Shown here one piece after another: positions 7,178 to 14,513 of a stretch of DNA of 25,071 nucleotides. This DNA is from Clostridiales bacterium (GTDB lineage Bacteria > Bacillota > Clostridia > Oscillospirales > QAKW01). Numbering within the stretch: the stretch's first letter is position 1; every line of letters starts with the position of its first letter. Position numbers and translations under genes: made by a program. A model generated the notes under the pieces. The model was not told where the DNA came from, ran no database searches, and worked only from the letters and a program-made list of their open reading frames with translations. The stretch spans positions 1 through 25,071 of the forward strand of contig QAKW01000038.1 of the NCBI GenBank assembly GCA_003343605.1. The letters run 5' to 3'.

Positions 7178-9109
7178 TTATTCTCCTGTTTCTTTGGTGT
7201 AGGCAAGCAGGCTGCCTGCCTTTAAAATCGCCTTCTGCCGGTCGCTGAAAGCACAGGTCAGCGGGATCTGTTCCCCAGTTGTTTCATTTTCCAGCATCAT
7301 TTCCCCGCTTTCCATTCCCTCATAAATACGACGGATGGAAAGCCGATCACCCTGATGCAGCCGGTCGTAATCTTCGGGATTTTTAAAGGTAAGCGGCATG
7401 ATCCCGGCATTGATCAGATTCGCCGTATGGATCCGCGCAAAGCTTTTGGTAATTACCGCGCGCACCCCTAAGTAAAGAGGAACCAGCGCCGCGTGTTCCC
7501 TGGAGGATCCCTGCCCGTAATTCAGGCCGCCCACAATAATACTTCTGCCGGCGTTCTTCGCCCGCTCCGGAAAGCTTTTATCGCAAACACTGAAGCAAAA
7601 TTGCGAAAGATAGGGAATATTGGAACGGTAGGGAAGAATTTTTGCACCCGCCGGCATGATGTGATCGGTGGTGATATTATCGCCCACCTTCAGCACCAGC
7701 TCGGCCTGAAGCGTATCCTCCTGGGGAAGTGCGTCTGGGAATTTTTTGATATTCGGCCCGCGCAGAACCTCCAGTTTTTCCGCCTCTTCCGGCGCGGCGG
7801 GCGGCAGAATGGCGCGATCATCGATCCGGAAGTGTGCCGGAAGCTCCACTTTGGGACATTCTCCCAGTTCGGCCGGATCGGTAATAACGCCGGTCAGCGC
7901 GGCTGCAACGGCCGTTTCCGGGGAAACCAGATAGACCTTTCCATCCGCCGTTCCGCTGCGCCCTTCAAAATTCCGGTTAAAGGTTCTCAGGCTGACACCG
8001 CCCGAATTCGGGGAAAAGCCCATCCCGATACAGGGGCCGCAGGCACATTCCAGCACACGCGCGCCGCTGGCCAAAATATCGGTCAGTGCACCGCAGTCTG
8101 CCAGCATGGAAAGCACCTGCTTGGAACCCGGCGAAATAGAAAGGCTCACATCCGGGGAAATGGTTTTTCCCCGAAGCAGCGCCGCCACCTTCAGCATATC
8201 CAGCAGCGAGGAATTGGTGCAGGAACCAATACAGACCTGATCCACTTTCGTTCCGCTCAATGATGCTACGGAAACCACATGATCCGGGCTGTGCGGGCAG
8301 GCAATCAGCGGGCGAAGCGTTGAAAGATCAATTTCGATGATCTGGTCGTAAACCGCATCGGGATCGCTTTCCAGCGGCCGGTAATCGCTGGCACGTCCCT
8401 CTGCCTCTAAAAATGCCCGCGTCACTTCATCGGAAGGGAAGATCGAAGAAGTTGCGCCAAGCTCTGTTCCCATATTGGTAATCGTGGCACGTTCAGGAAC
8501 AGAAAGCGTCTGGACGCCCTCCCCGCCCCATTCAATAATCGCTCCGACCCCGCCTTTTACCGAAAGGATCCGCAGGATCTCAAGGCTTACATCCTTAGCC
8601 GTCACAAAATCCTGCAGCCGCCCGGTCAGATTCACGCGGATCATCTTCGGCATGGTGATATAGTAGGCGCCGCCGCCCATCGCGACCGCAACATCCAGCC
8701 CGCCCGCGCCAAAGGCCAGCATCCCGATCCCGCCGCCGGTCGGGGTATGGCTATCAGAACCGATCAGGGTTTTTCCGGGAATCCCGAACCGCTCCAGATG
8801 CACCTGATGGCAGATCCCATTGCCCGGGCGGGAAAAATAAATGCCGTATTTCCGGGCAACCGATTGGATATAGCGGTGATCGTCTGCATTTTCAAAGCCC
8901 GACTGAAGCGTATTGTGATCGATATACGCTACGCTGCGCTCTGTTTTTACCCGCTGAATCCCCATGGTTTCAAATTCCAGATAAGCCATGGTGCCGGTTG
9001 CATCCTGCGTCAGGGTCTGATCAATTCGAAGCGCAATCTCTTCTCCGCGCTTCATCGTACCGGATACCAGATGTTCTTTGATGATTTTCTCTGCGATTGT
9101 AAGTCCCAT
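7178..9109 (-). CDS. acn: Aconitate hydratase
   Basis: 643 residues. Interconverts citrate and isocitrate through a [4Fe-4S] cluster. The cluster ligands are visible as C297 in CIGSCTNSS and C357/C360 in ACGPCIGMG. Other family marks are GSDSHTPTGGG at 117-127, RPGNGICHQ at 94-102 and, in the C-terminal swivel domain, YGQGSSREHAAL at 531-542. The single-chain length fits the roughly 640-residue aconitase branch rather than two-subunit LeuCD or the roughly 900-residue AcnA. The start follows the gntR stop after two bases, with an AAAGGA binding site inside the end of gntR. It is the third gene of the operon, between the citrate synthase and icd. Homoaconitase was considered, but the operon as a whole fits the 2-oxoglutarate branch better. 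Confidence 0.93.
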   Translation of the reverse strand: MGLTIAEKIIKEHLVSGTMKRGEEIALRIDQTLTQDATGTMAYLEFETMGIQRVKTERSVAYIDHNTLQSGFENADDHRYIQSVARKYGIYFSRPGNGICHQVHLERFGIPGKTLIGSDSHTPTGGGIGMLAFGAGGLDVAVAMGGGAYYITMPKMIRVNLTGRLQDFVTAKDVSLEILRILSVKGGVGAIIEWGGEGVQTLSVPERATITNMGTELGATSSIFPSDEVTRAFLEAEGRASDYRPLESDPDAVYDQIIEIDLSTLRPLIACPHSPDHVVSVASLSGTKVDQVCIGSCTNSSLLDMLKVAALLRGKTISPDVSLSISPGSKQVLSMLADCGALTDILASGARVLECACGPCIGMGFSPNSGGVSLRTFNRNFEGRSGTADGKVYLVSPETAVAAALTGVITDPAELGECPKVELPAHFRIDDRAILPPAAPEEAEKLEVLRGPNIKKFPDALPQEDTLQAELVLKVGDNITTDHIMPAGAKILPYRSNIPYLSQFCFSVCDKSFPERAKNAGRSIIVGGLNYGQGSSREHAALVPLYLGVRAVITKSFARIHTANLINAGIMPLTFKNPEDYDRLHQGDRLSIRRIYEGMESGEMMLENETTGEQIPLTCAFSDRQKAILKAGSLLAYTKETGE

Positions 9110-9111
9110 TT

Positions 9112-9768
9112 TTATTTTACTGTCCTTTCCAGATGTGCTAAAATATGCTTTCCTGCATTTTCCGTATGCTGCAGGATCAGCCTTTCGGCCTCCTGCGGAT
9201 TATGCGCAGCAATCGCTTCAAATACCGCCCGGTGCTCCTGCACCGAATCGGCGGCACGGCTAGCGTCCTCAATTGAAGCTTTGCGATATTTCTGCACCTT
9301 TTTATGCAGCGGGGTCAGGGTATCGTAAAGCACAATACTGCCCGAAAACTGATAAATCTGCGCATGAAAGCGGCTATCCATCGCCCGGATATGATCCGCG
9401 TCCCGTTTGGAAAGATAAAACTCCTGCAAATCCATTGTTTCGCGCAATTGCCCAAGCTGCTCTTCCGTAATCCGTTCTGCGGTTCTTGCCGCGGCCAGCC
9501 CCTCCAGCCGCAGGCGGACCTCCAGAATATCGCGCAGGTCTTCTGAGGTAATGCCAAGGACCATCAGTCCCTTTCCGGTTTCCTCCAGCAGGTGTTCCTG
9601 CTGCAGGCGGCGCAGCGCCTCCCGCACCGGCGTACGGCTGACGCCCAGCGCCTGGCAGAGCTTCATTTCGGTTAAAATCTCCCCGCGGGCATATTGGCCG
9701 CTGAGGATCTCTGCTTCCAGCCGTTCAAAAACCTGATCGGCCAGAGAATAGGTTTTATGCTCGATCAT
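9112..9768 (-). CDS. GntR-family regulator, FadR/FCD subfamily
   Basis: 218 residues. An N-terminal winged helix (about 8-70) contains LGVSRTPVREALRRLQ at 41-56, the GntR signature. The C-terminal all-helical FCD domain shows the usual metal and ligand residues D131 and H135 (DSRFH), H179 (QEHRAVF) and H201 (QHTENA). FCD domains bind small carboxylates, so citrate, 2-oxoglutarate or a related acid is a reasonable but unproven effector. The gene sits inside the operon it probably controls: 11 bases after the Re-citrate synthase stop, with GGAG 7 bases before its ATG, and two bases before aconitase. A TGTATACA-centred near-palindrome at the operon start is the proposed target. Confidence 0.92.
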   Translation of the reverse strand: MIEHKTYSLADQVFERLEAEILSGQYARGEILTEMKLCQALGVSRTPVREALRRLQQEHLLEETGKGLMVLGITSEDLRDILEVRLRLEGLAAARTAERITEEQLGQLRETMDLQEFYLSKRDADHIRAMDSRFHAQIYQFSGSIVLYDTLTPLHKKVQKYRKASIEDASRAADSVQEHRAVFEAIAAHNPQEAERLILQHTENAGKHILAHLERTVK

Positions 9769-9779
9769 CTTCTTTCTCC

Positions 9780-11156
9780 TTACTCCAGTTTAAAGCGCCC
9801 CGGGGCGAGCTCTTCGATCTTGGTTTCCAGCTCATGGGGGGCCAGCGCGGTCTGGCGGCCGCCCTCGTATTCCAGATCGATCCAGTCTTTCATGGCGGCA
9901 ACCAGCGGATCACGTTTATCCACCGCCTGATTGCCGGAAAGACCGTAATATTCATTGATCCAGTAGGCGATTCCGGCCGTGCCGGAGGTTTTGCTCACCA
10001 TCACCGAGGCCGGACGGTTTAAAATCAGCTTGGTATCGAAAATATTATAAATTTCCTCATCCTTTAAAAGGCCGTCGGCATGGATCCCCGCTTTGGTGAC
10101 ATTGAAGTTTTTACCGATAAACGGCGTCATCACCGGGATTTCATAGCCGATCTCCCGCTTGAAGAACTCCGCGATCTCCGTGATGACCCGGGGATCCATT
10201 CCATCAAACGATCCGCGCAGCGAAGCATACTGCATGACCATCGCTTCCAGCGGAACATTCCCGGTGCGCTCCCCGATCCCCAGCAGCGAGCAGTTTACGG
10301 CGCTTGCGCCGTAAAGCCAGGCGGTGGAGGCATTGGCAACCGCAAGGTAAAAATCATTGTGGCCATGCCACTCCAGCATCTCACTGGGTACTTCGGAGTA
10401 ATGCTGCAGGCCGTAGATGATACCGGGTATGCTGCGGGGCAGCGAAACCTCGGTATAGGGAACGCCATAGCCCATTGTATCGCAGGCCCGGATGCGCACA
10501 GGGATCTTCGCCTGCTTCGACATTTTCATCAGTTCGTTTACAAACGGCACCACAAACCCGTAAAAATCCGCGCGGGTAATATCCTCCAGATGGCAGCGGG
10601 GCATTACCCCGGCCTCAAACGCCTGTGCCACCGCGGAAAGATATTGATCCATCGCCTGGCGGCGCGTCATCTTCAGCTTTTTAAAAATATGATAATCGCT
10701 GCAGGAAACAAGGATTCCCGTTTCCCGGATGCCCAGATCCTTTACCAGCTTGAAATCTTCTTTGTTTGCCCGGATCCAGGTGGTGATTTCGGGGAATTTC
10801 AGACCCAGCTCTTGGCAGCGGCGCAGCGCTTCGCGGTCTTTCTCACTGTAAACAAAAAACTCTGTTTGGCGAATGATTCCGTAAGGGCCGCCGAGTTTGG
10901 ACATCAGCCGGTATATTTCCACAATCTGATCGACCGTATAGGGCTCAACGGATTGCATCCCATCGCGCAGAGACGTATCGGTAATCCAGATTTCCTTCGG
11001 CATTCCCAGCGGAACGCGCCGGTGGTTAAAGGAAACCTTCGGCACACTGTCGTAACTGTAAACATCGCGGTATAAATTGGGTTCCGCCACATCCTGCAAT
11101 GTGTATTTATAAGTTTCATCCTCCAACAGATTACTTTTATTGGAGAGTTCCAGCAT
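9780..11156 (-). CDS. Citrate synthase of the Re type (homocitrate/isopropylmalate synthase-like)
   Basis: 458 residues from the ATG chosen here. Condenses acetyl-CoA and oxaloacetate to citrate with Re stereochemistry, the activity known from Clostridium kluyveri and other anaerobes that lack the usual Si enzyme. It is a TIM-barrel protein of the HMGL/isopropylmalate synthase superfamily: WITDTSLRDGMQS at 57-69 (catalytic R64, metal D60), EWHGHNDFYLAVANA at 262-276 (metal histidines 264 and 266), GIGERTGNVPLEAMV at 293-307 and NVTKAGIHADGLL at 352-364. It lacks the long C-terminal LeuA regulatory domain. The frame is open further upstream to a TTG, but that TTG is the promoter -35 box, so it cannot be the start. 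GGGAGG lies 7 bases before the ATG at 11156. Adjacent aconitase and icd support citrate over homocitrate synthase. Confidence 0.87.
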   Translation of the reverse strand: MLELSNKSNLLEDETYKYTLQDVAEPNLYRDVYSYDSVPKVSFNHRRVPLGMPKEIWITDTSLRDGMQSVEPYTVDQIVEIYRLMSKLGGPYGIIRQTEFFVYSEKDREALRRCQELGLKFPEITTWIRANKEDFKLVKDLGIRETGILVSCSDYHIFKKLKMTRRQAMDQYLSAVAQAFEAGVMPRCHLEDITRADFYGFVVPFVNELMKMSKQAKIPVRIRACDTMGYGVPYTEVSLPRSIPGIIYGLQHYSEVPSEMLEWHGHNDFYLAVANASTAWLYGASAVNCSLLGIGERTGNVPLEAMVMQYASLRGSFDGMDPRVITEIAEFFKREIGYEIPVMTPFIGKNFNVTKAGIHADGLLKDEEIYNIFDTKLILNRPASVMVSKTSGTAGIAYWINEYYGLSGNQAVDKRDPLVAAMKDWIDLEYEGGRQTALAPHELETKIEELAPGRFKLE

Positions 11157-11175
11157 TGTCATTCCTCCCAATTTC

Positions 11176-11197
11176 GTATTAATGTATACAATTATAC
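11176..11197. promoter_or_regulatory. Candidate GntR/FCD operator over the operon transcription start
   Basis: A 22-base near-palindrome (18 of 22 positions symmetric) centred on the perfect palindrome TGTATACA at 11183-11190, with outer arms GTAT and ATAC. It covers the -10 box and the predicted start site. FCD-type GntR regulators often bind TNGTNNNACNA or TTGTATACAA-like sites, so this fits autoregulation by the gene at 9112-9768. The link is inference. Confidence 0.55.
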
Positions 11198-11219
11198 TTC
11201 TTTTTATATTATTTGTCAA
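11191..11219 (-). promoter_or_regulatory. Promoter of the Re-citrate synthase operon
   Basis: Perfect -35 TTGACA (11219-11214) and perfect -10 TATAAT (11196-11191) on the minus strand with 17-base spacing. Transcription would begin near 11184, about 28 bases before the start codon. So strong a core promoter suggests control mainly by repression. Confidence 0.92.
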
Positions 11220-11273
11220 TGCAAAAATTTATGTATTTTATGCAAAATTTCCTTCTATATATTATGCAATTTT
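11218..11273. repeat. Three direct repeats of ATGCAAAATTT type upstream of the operon promoter
   Basis: Copies AATGCAAAAATTT (11218-11230), TTATGCAAAATTT (11238-11250) and TTATGCAATTTT (11262-11273), with the shared ATGCAA at 11219, 11240 and 11264, a spacing of 21 and 24 bases. The nearest overlaps the -35 box. The spacing is about two helical turns, as for cooperative regulator sites, but the sequence is AT-rich and chance is possible. Confidence 0.4.
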
Positions 11274-11280
11274 ACCAGCC

Positions 11281-11310
11281 AAAAAGAACCGGGGACCTGG
11301 AAGGCCCCCG
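11281..11310 (-). terminator. Terminator of the tetR-degV unit
   Basis: Stem CGGGGACCT (11290-11298) / AGGCCCCCG (11302-11310), nine pairs including one G-T, loop of three bases, followed on the minus strand by GTTCTTTTT. It separates the degV gene from the Re-citrate synthase promoter just downstream. Confidence 0.8.
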
Positions 11311-11316
11311 TCTGTA

Positions 11317-12186
11317 TTATTTTTTTGCTCTGAAGATCAGACCCACCACGCGCGGGCCGGCATGCGAAGCAATAATCGGCCCGATCCGGTAAGTATCCGC
11401 GGGCGGATAGCCCAGCGCGGCGGTTGCGGCGGCGGTCATCTCGGCGCCATCGGCTTCATTTTCACCGTATACAACGCAATAAGGGCTTTCCGGCACGATT
11501 TCTGCCGTTACCTTGCGGATAATAAACGGGATGATATTTTTCTCCCCCCGCACCTTATCACGGGTCGTAATTTCATGATCAAAAATACGCATAATGGGTT
11601 TCATCCCAATCACATCACCCACAAACGCGGCCACGCTTGGAATCCGGCCGGAACGGGCGGCATATTTCAGGGTAAAGAGTCCGGCATAAATACGGCAGTG
11701 ATCCAGCCAGTCGTTTACAAACGCCAGAATTTCTTCTGTGCTTTTCCCTTCACGCGCCATTCTCGCCGCCTGCACTGCGGCAAAACCATAGGCGCCGGTA
11801 TAGGATTTGCCCTCCAGCGTATGGATACGGATCTGCTCCCGCGCCTCCGGCTCTTCTTCCAGAAACTGCTCCACGGCCAGAACGGAATTCTGATAGGTGG
11901 AGGATCCGGCCGCATTGATTAAAATCTGAATCACATCGGTATAGCCTTCCCGCCAGTATTCCCGGTAAAGGTCTACAAACTCGAAAGGGGTGATCTGCGA
12001 AGTGGTTGGCACTCCTTCGCTCCCGGCAAGCATCCGGTAAAATGTTTCATTATCCAGCTCTACACGGCTGATATATTCTTTTCCATCCAGCATCAGCTTA
12101 TAGGGGAGTACACGGATCCCAAGCTCCCTCTCATCTTTTTCTGAAAGATCACTGGCGGAATCGGTTACAATCAAGATTTTTTGCAT
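11317..12186 (-). CDS. DegV family fatty-acid-binding protein
   Basis: 289 residues from the chosen start. DegV-family proteins (FakB-like) hold a fatty acid between two domains and, in Firmicutes with a FakA kinase, present it for phosphorylation. Visible marks are the N-terminal VTDSASDL, GVPTTSQITPFEF near residue 60, an inter-domain segment LKYAARSGRIP near 170 and the C-terminal GPIIASHAGPRVVGLIF. Two ATGs compete; MQKILIV at 12186 is preferred because AAGGAG is 9 bases upstream, whereas the ATG at 12195 directly abuts that site. The gene follows the TetR gene by 15 bases and shares its promoter, which suggests that the regulator controls it, perhaps in response to a lipid. Confidence 0.9.
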   Translation of the reverse strand: MQKILIVTDSASDLSEKDERELGIRVLPYKLMLDGKEYISRVELDNETFYRMLAGSEGVPTTSQITPFEFVDLYREYWREGYTDVIQILINAAGSSTYQNSVLAVEQFLEEEPEAREQIRIHTLEGKSYTGAYGFAAVQAARMAREGKSTEEILAFVNDWLDHCRIYAGLFTLKYAARSGRIPSVAAFVGDVIGMKPIMRIFDHEITTRDKVRGEKNIIPFIIRKVTAEIVPESPYCVVYGENEADGAEMTAAATAALGYPPADTYRIGPIIASHAGPRVVGLIFRAKK

Positions 12187-12201
12187 TGGTTTCATCTCCT
12201 T

Positions 12202-12732
12202 CTAATTTCCCACGCGCGGCTGCAGTGCGCCGCAGCATATTTCAGCCATCTCTGCGGGCGTTTCCCCGCATCCGTTTTGAATCCAGCGGATTAAAACATG
12301 GTAAAATCCGCCGGCGATAAAATGCAGCCGGTATTCTTCCTCATGCGGGAAGCTTATGCGCATATACCGGCCGATATGAAAAAGAATCATCTCTCCCAGA
12401 TGCGCCTTGCAGGCGGCGCGGATTAGGCTGGCATAAAGGCCGAGCGCCTCAAACAGCGCTTCAAAATAAGCGCGGGCATTTTCCCGGAGCCCGGCAGCTT
12501 CAAGCGATTGATGAATCTGCTCTCCCATTACCTCCATAAACCGATCGAGCACTTCCTCGCGGGAGGAAAAGCTCCGGTAATAGGCCATGCGGGAAAGCCC
12601 GGCGCGCCGGGTCAGATCGGTAACGGTAATGTCGGCATAATCTTTCTCCTGCAGCAGTTCCATCATGGCGTTGACCAGCCGGTCCCGGGCGCCGGGTTCC
12701 GCACCGGCCAGATGCCCGATCGAAAAATTCAT
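12202..12732 (-). CDS. TetR-family transcriptional regulator
   Basis: 176 residues from ATG 12732. The N-terminal DNA-binding domain has ITVTDLTRRAGLSRMAYYRSF at about 35-55, the usual TetR helix-turn-helix followed by SSREEVLDRFM. The C-terminal part is helical with an unassigned ligand pocket. The frame is open 36 codons further upstream, but that would run back through the promoter and terminator. AAAGGAG 10 bases before the ATG sets the start. Its promoter contains GTTAC/GTAAC inverted repeats, so autoregulation together with the downstream degV gene is likely. The ligand is unknown. Confidence 0.88.
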   Translation of the reverse strand: MNFSIGHLAGAEPGARDRLVNAMMELLQEKDYADITVTDLTRRAGLSRMAYYRSFSSREEVLDRFMEVMGEQIHQSLEAAGLRENARAYFEALFEALGLYASLIRAACKAHLGEMILFHIGRYMRISFPHEEEYRLHFIAGGFYHVLIRWIQNGCGETPAEMAEICCGALQPRVGN

Positions 12733-12751
12733 TGCGGCATATCTCCTTTCA

Positions 12752-12770
12752 GTAACGTTACAAGTGTAAC
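12752..12770. promoter_or_regulatory. Probable TetR operator, overlapping inverted repeats
   Basis: Two overlapping palindromes: GTAACGTTAC at 12752-12761, and GTTACA-AG-TGTAAC at 12757-12770 with perfect 6-bp arms. This makes three half-sites across the -10 and start site of the tetR promoter. The position fits repression by the adjacent TetR protein (inference). Confidence 0.7.
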
Positions 12771-12791
12771 ATTGCTGAAGAGCTTTGTCAA
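12763..12791 (-). promoter_or_regulatory. Promoter of tetR-degV
   Basis: Perfect -35 TTGACA (12791-12786) and -10 TACACT (12768-12763) on the minus strand, 17 bases apart. The -10 lies inside the inverted repeat GTTACA-N2-TGTAAC. Confidence 0.85.
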
Positions 12792-12793
12792 GC

Positions 12794-12830
12794 AAAAAAT
12801 AAAAAGCCGCGGGAAAATTTCCCGCGGCTT
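12794..12830 (-). terminator. Terminator of the membrane protein gene
   Basis: Arms AAGCCGCGGGAAA (12804-12816) and TTTCCCGCGGCTT (12818-12830) are fully complementary; the innermost A-T pairs would form the loop. On the minus strand the stem is followed by TTTTTATTTTTT. It abuts the tetR -35 box. Confidence 0.85.
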
Positions 12831-12850
12831 GCCGCCGCAATGGTGCGTCC

Positions 12851-13402
12851 TCATCGGCGCTGCCGGCGGCCCGCGCCGAACAGCGCGCCAGCGAACAAAA
12901 GGAGGAGCCCGCCGCTCAACAGGTCCCAAACATCGAACAACGGTTCCCCGAGCAGCGCCGCCAAAATGGCGTTGACGATCACGTTCAGGCCGGCCGCCGC
13001 GAGCAGGCAGAGGGCACCGGCATTCCATCTGTTCCGGATCCGGGAAAAGATCAACGCCGCCAGCCATAAAAAGCCGACGCCCACCGCCGCCATCGGCAGC
13101 GCGATCCGCAGCATCTGCGCCGGACGGCCGAGAAGTACGCTGAGCCCATAAAGATACGGCGCCACAGCCAGGCTGAAGGCGGCGAGGGAAAACCAAAGGC
13201 CCTTTCCCCGCACCAGCAGGGCGGGCAGCGCCACCGCCCAAGTGAGCAGCAGCGAAAGCGCAACGATCAGCGACCAGGTAAGGCGGCCGAAAACAGCCCG
13301 ATCGCACACCACGCAGATCACCGCCGCGGCGAGCAGCGTTTCCGATAAAATCAAACCGGCGAGCCGCCGGGCACGGGGCAATTTGTTTTTTTGGGAGTTC
13401 AT
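12851..13402 (-). CDS. Six-helix integral membrane protein of unknown function
   Basis: 183 residues with six hydrophobic stretches at about 14-33, 41-64, 70-92, 97-121, 128-152 and 160-178, a basic N-terminus (KNKLPRARR) and a basic tail (GRRQRR), so both ends are probably cytoplasmic. I do not recognise a family. GGAGG lies 10 bases before the ATG. An overlapping frame reaching back to 13493 is arginine- and glycine-rich and is rejected. The gene is monocistronic with its own terminator, and more GC-rich than its neighbours. A poor promoter (TTGCCT, 18 bases, TACGAT) follows a perfect inverted repeat. Confidence 0.75.
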   Translation of the reverse strand: MNSQKNKLPRARRLAGLILSETLLAAAVICVVCDRAVFGRLTWSLIVALSLLLTWAVALPALLVRGKGLWFSLAAFSLAVAPYLYGLSVLLGRPAQMLRIALPMAAVGVGFLWLAALIFSRIRNRWNAGALCLLAAAGLNVIVNAILAALLGEPLFDVWDLLSGGLLLLFAGALFGAGRRQRR

Positions 13403-13463
13403 CAGGAAATACCCTCCTTTTTATTTTTTCTCTATCGTAACCCGGAACCCGCCCAAAAGGCAA

Positions 13464-13503
13464 TCTACCGTTTGTGGAATGGATGATTTCCACAAACGGT
13501 AGA
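13464..13503. repeat. Perfect 16-bp inverted repeat upstream of the membrane protein gene
   Basis: Arms TCTACCGTTTGTGGAA (13464-13479) and TTCCACAAACGGTAGA (13488-13503) enclose an eight-base loop. There is no T-run on either side, so it is not a simple terminator. It lies between the rbr terminator and the weak promoter of the membrane protein gene. It may be an operator, an RNA stem-loop or a mobile-element scar. Confidence 0.85.
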
Positions 13504-13516
13504 GGATTCTCACCTG

Positions 13517-13546
13517 AAAAAAGCAGCCGCCCTTTCGGGCGGCTGC
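13517..13546 (-). terminator. Terminator of perR-rbr
   Basis: Perfect 10-bp stem GCAGCCGCCC (13523-13532) / GGGCGGCTGC (13537-13546) with a TTTC loop and six Ts following on the minus strand, 12 bases past the rbr stop. Confidence 0.93.
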
Positions 13547-13558
13547 TGATTAAAACGC

Positions 13559-14092
13559 TTAGTAATTCTCTTTACGTACTTCGAAATAGCTCTTCGGATG
13601 AGCGCAGACCGGGCAGACCTCCGGTGCTTTTTTGCCCATCACCAGATGGCCGCAGTTGCGACATTCCCACATTGTCTCTTCGCTCTTTTCAAAAACCTTC
13701 TGCATCTCAACGTTCTGAAGCAGCGCACGATAACGCTCTTCATGGGCTTTCTCAATCGCCGCAACCGCGCGGAACTGATAGGCCAGCTTGGTAAAGCCCT
13801 CTTCTTCCGCTTCTTTTGCAAAGGTATCGTACATATCGGTCCACTCGTAATTTTCACCCTCGGCCGCAGCAAGCAGATTCTTTGCGGTATCGTTCAGCTC
13901 GCCCAGCGCCTTGAACCAGAGCTTTGCATGTTCCTTTTCATTATCGGCCGTCTTCTGGAAAAGCGCGGCGATCTGCTCATAGCCTTCTTTTTTTGCAACA
14001 GATGCAAAATAAGTATACTTGTTGCGCGCTTGGCTTTCTCCCGCAAAGGCGGCAGCCAGATTTTTTTCGGTTTTGCTTCCTTTAAGTTCCAT
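13559..14092 (-). CDS. rbr: Rubrerythrin
   Basis: 177 residues. A cytoplasmic non-haem diiron peroxidase that reduces hydrogen peroxide in anaerobes, taking electrons through its own rubredoxin centre. Diiron ligands are visible: E19 (AGESQAR), E52 and H55 (NEKEH), E94 and E97, and E114 and H117 (EKAHEER). The C-terminal rubredoxin-like domain carries C144/C147 (ECRNCGH) and C160/C163 (VCPVCAHP). Length is close to the usual 190. GGAG eight bases before the ATG supports the start. It lies 18 bases downstream of perR and shares the Per-box promoter, so peroxide should induce it. Confidence 0.96.
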   Translation of the reverse strand: MELKGSKTEKNLAAAFAGESQARNKYTYFASVAKKEGYEQIAALFQKTADNEKEHAKLWFKALGELNDTAKNLLAAAEGENYEWTDMYDTFAKEAEEEGFTKLAYQFRAVAAIEKAHEERYRALLQNVEMQKVFEKSEETMWECRNCGHLVMGKKAPEVCPVCAHPKSYFEVRKENY

Positions 14093-14110
14093 AATGCGTT
14101 CTCCTTTTAT

Positions 14111-14494
14111 TTAAAAATTTTTATTGGACGCTTCGTTTTTAGAACAGGCCGGGCACAGGCAGTGAATCGCCAGCTCATAATAGCCCACTGGAAATCCCAG
14201 GCGGCTCTCCATTTCCTCGCGCAGACCCTCCGAGGGATAGTCGCGCACAAGGCCGCAGCGATCACAGATCAGATGAATATGCGGAACTGTGCTTTTATCA
14301 TAACGGTCTTTGCCGCCATAGAAACTGATCTTTTTAATTTTTTCATGCTCCGCAAGCCAGATCAGATTGTTATAAACCGTTGCCAGCGCAATACCGGGCA
14401 TCTCCCGCCGGGCCTGCTCATAGATCTGTTCAGCGGTTGGATGCTGATCCGATTCCTGAATCAGACGCAGGATTAATGCTCGTTGTTTGGTCAT
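14111..14494 (-). CDS. perR: Fur-family peroxide regulator, PerR type
   Basis: 127 residues. A metal-dependent repressor. Compared from memory with Bacillus subtilis PerR, all five regulatory-site ligands are present: H18, D66, H72, H74 and D85. The aspartate at the last position is what distinguishes PerR from Fur. The structural zinc site is C77/C80 (ICDRCG) and C114/C117 (LCPACS). The DNA-binding segment includes ALATVYNNLIWL at 36-47. The protein begins about 19 residues later than B. subtilis PerR, but GGAG six bases before the ATG supports this start. Its promoter carries a 15-base Per/Fur box, indicating autoregulation with the downstream rubrerythrin gene. Confidence 0.88.
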   Translation of the reverse strand: MTKQRALILRLIQESDQHPTAEQIYEQARREMPGIALATVYNNLIWLAEHEKIKKISFYGGKDRYDKSTVPHIHLICDRCGLVRDYPSEGLREEMESRLGFPVGYYELAIHCLCPACSKNEASNKNF

Positions 14495-14513
14495 AATAAT
14501 CTCCTTTTTAGAA

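Noticed and set aside
11156..11219. Longer Re-citrate synthase starting at TTG 11219
   Set aside because: The TTG is the -35 box of a perfect promoter, and a strong ribosome binding site serves the ATG at 11156.
12729..13493. Arginine/glycine-rich 254-codon minus-strand frame
   Set aside because: It overlaps the six-helix membrane protein in another frame, runs through that gene's terminator, and has the composition of a GC-rich shadow.
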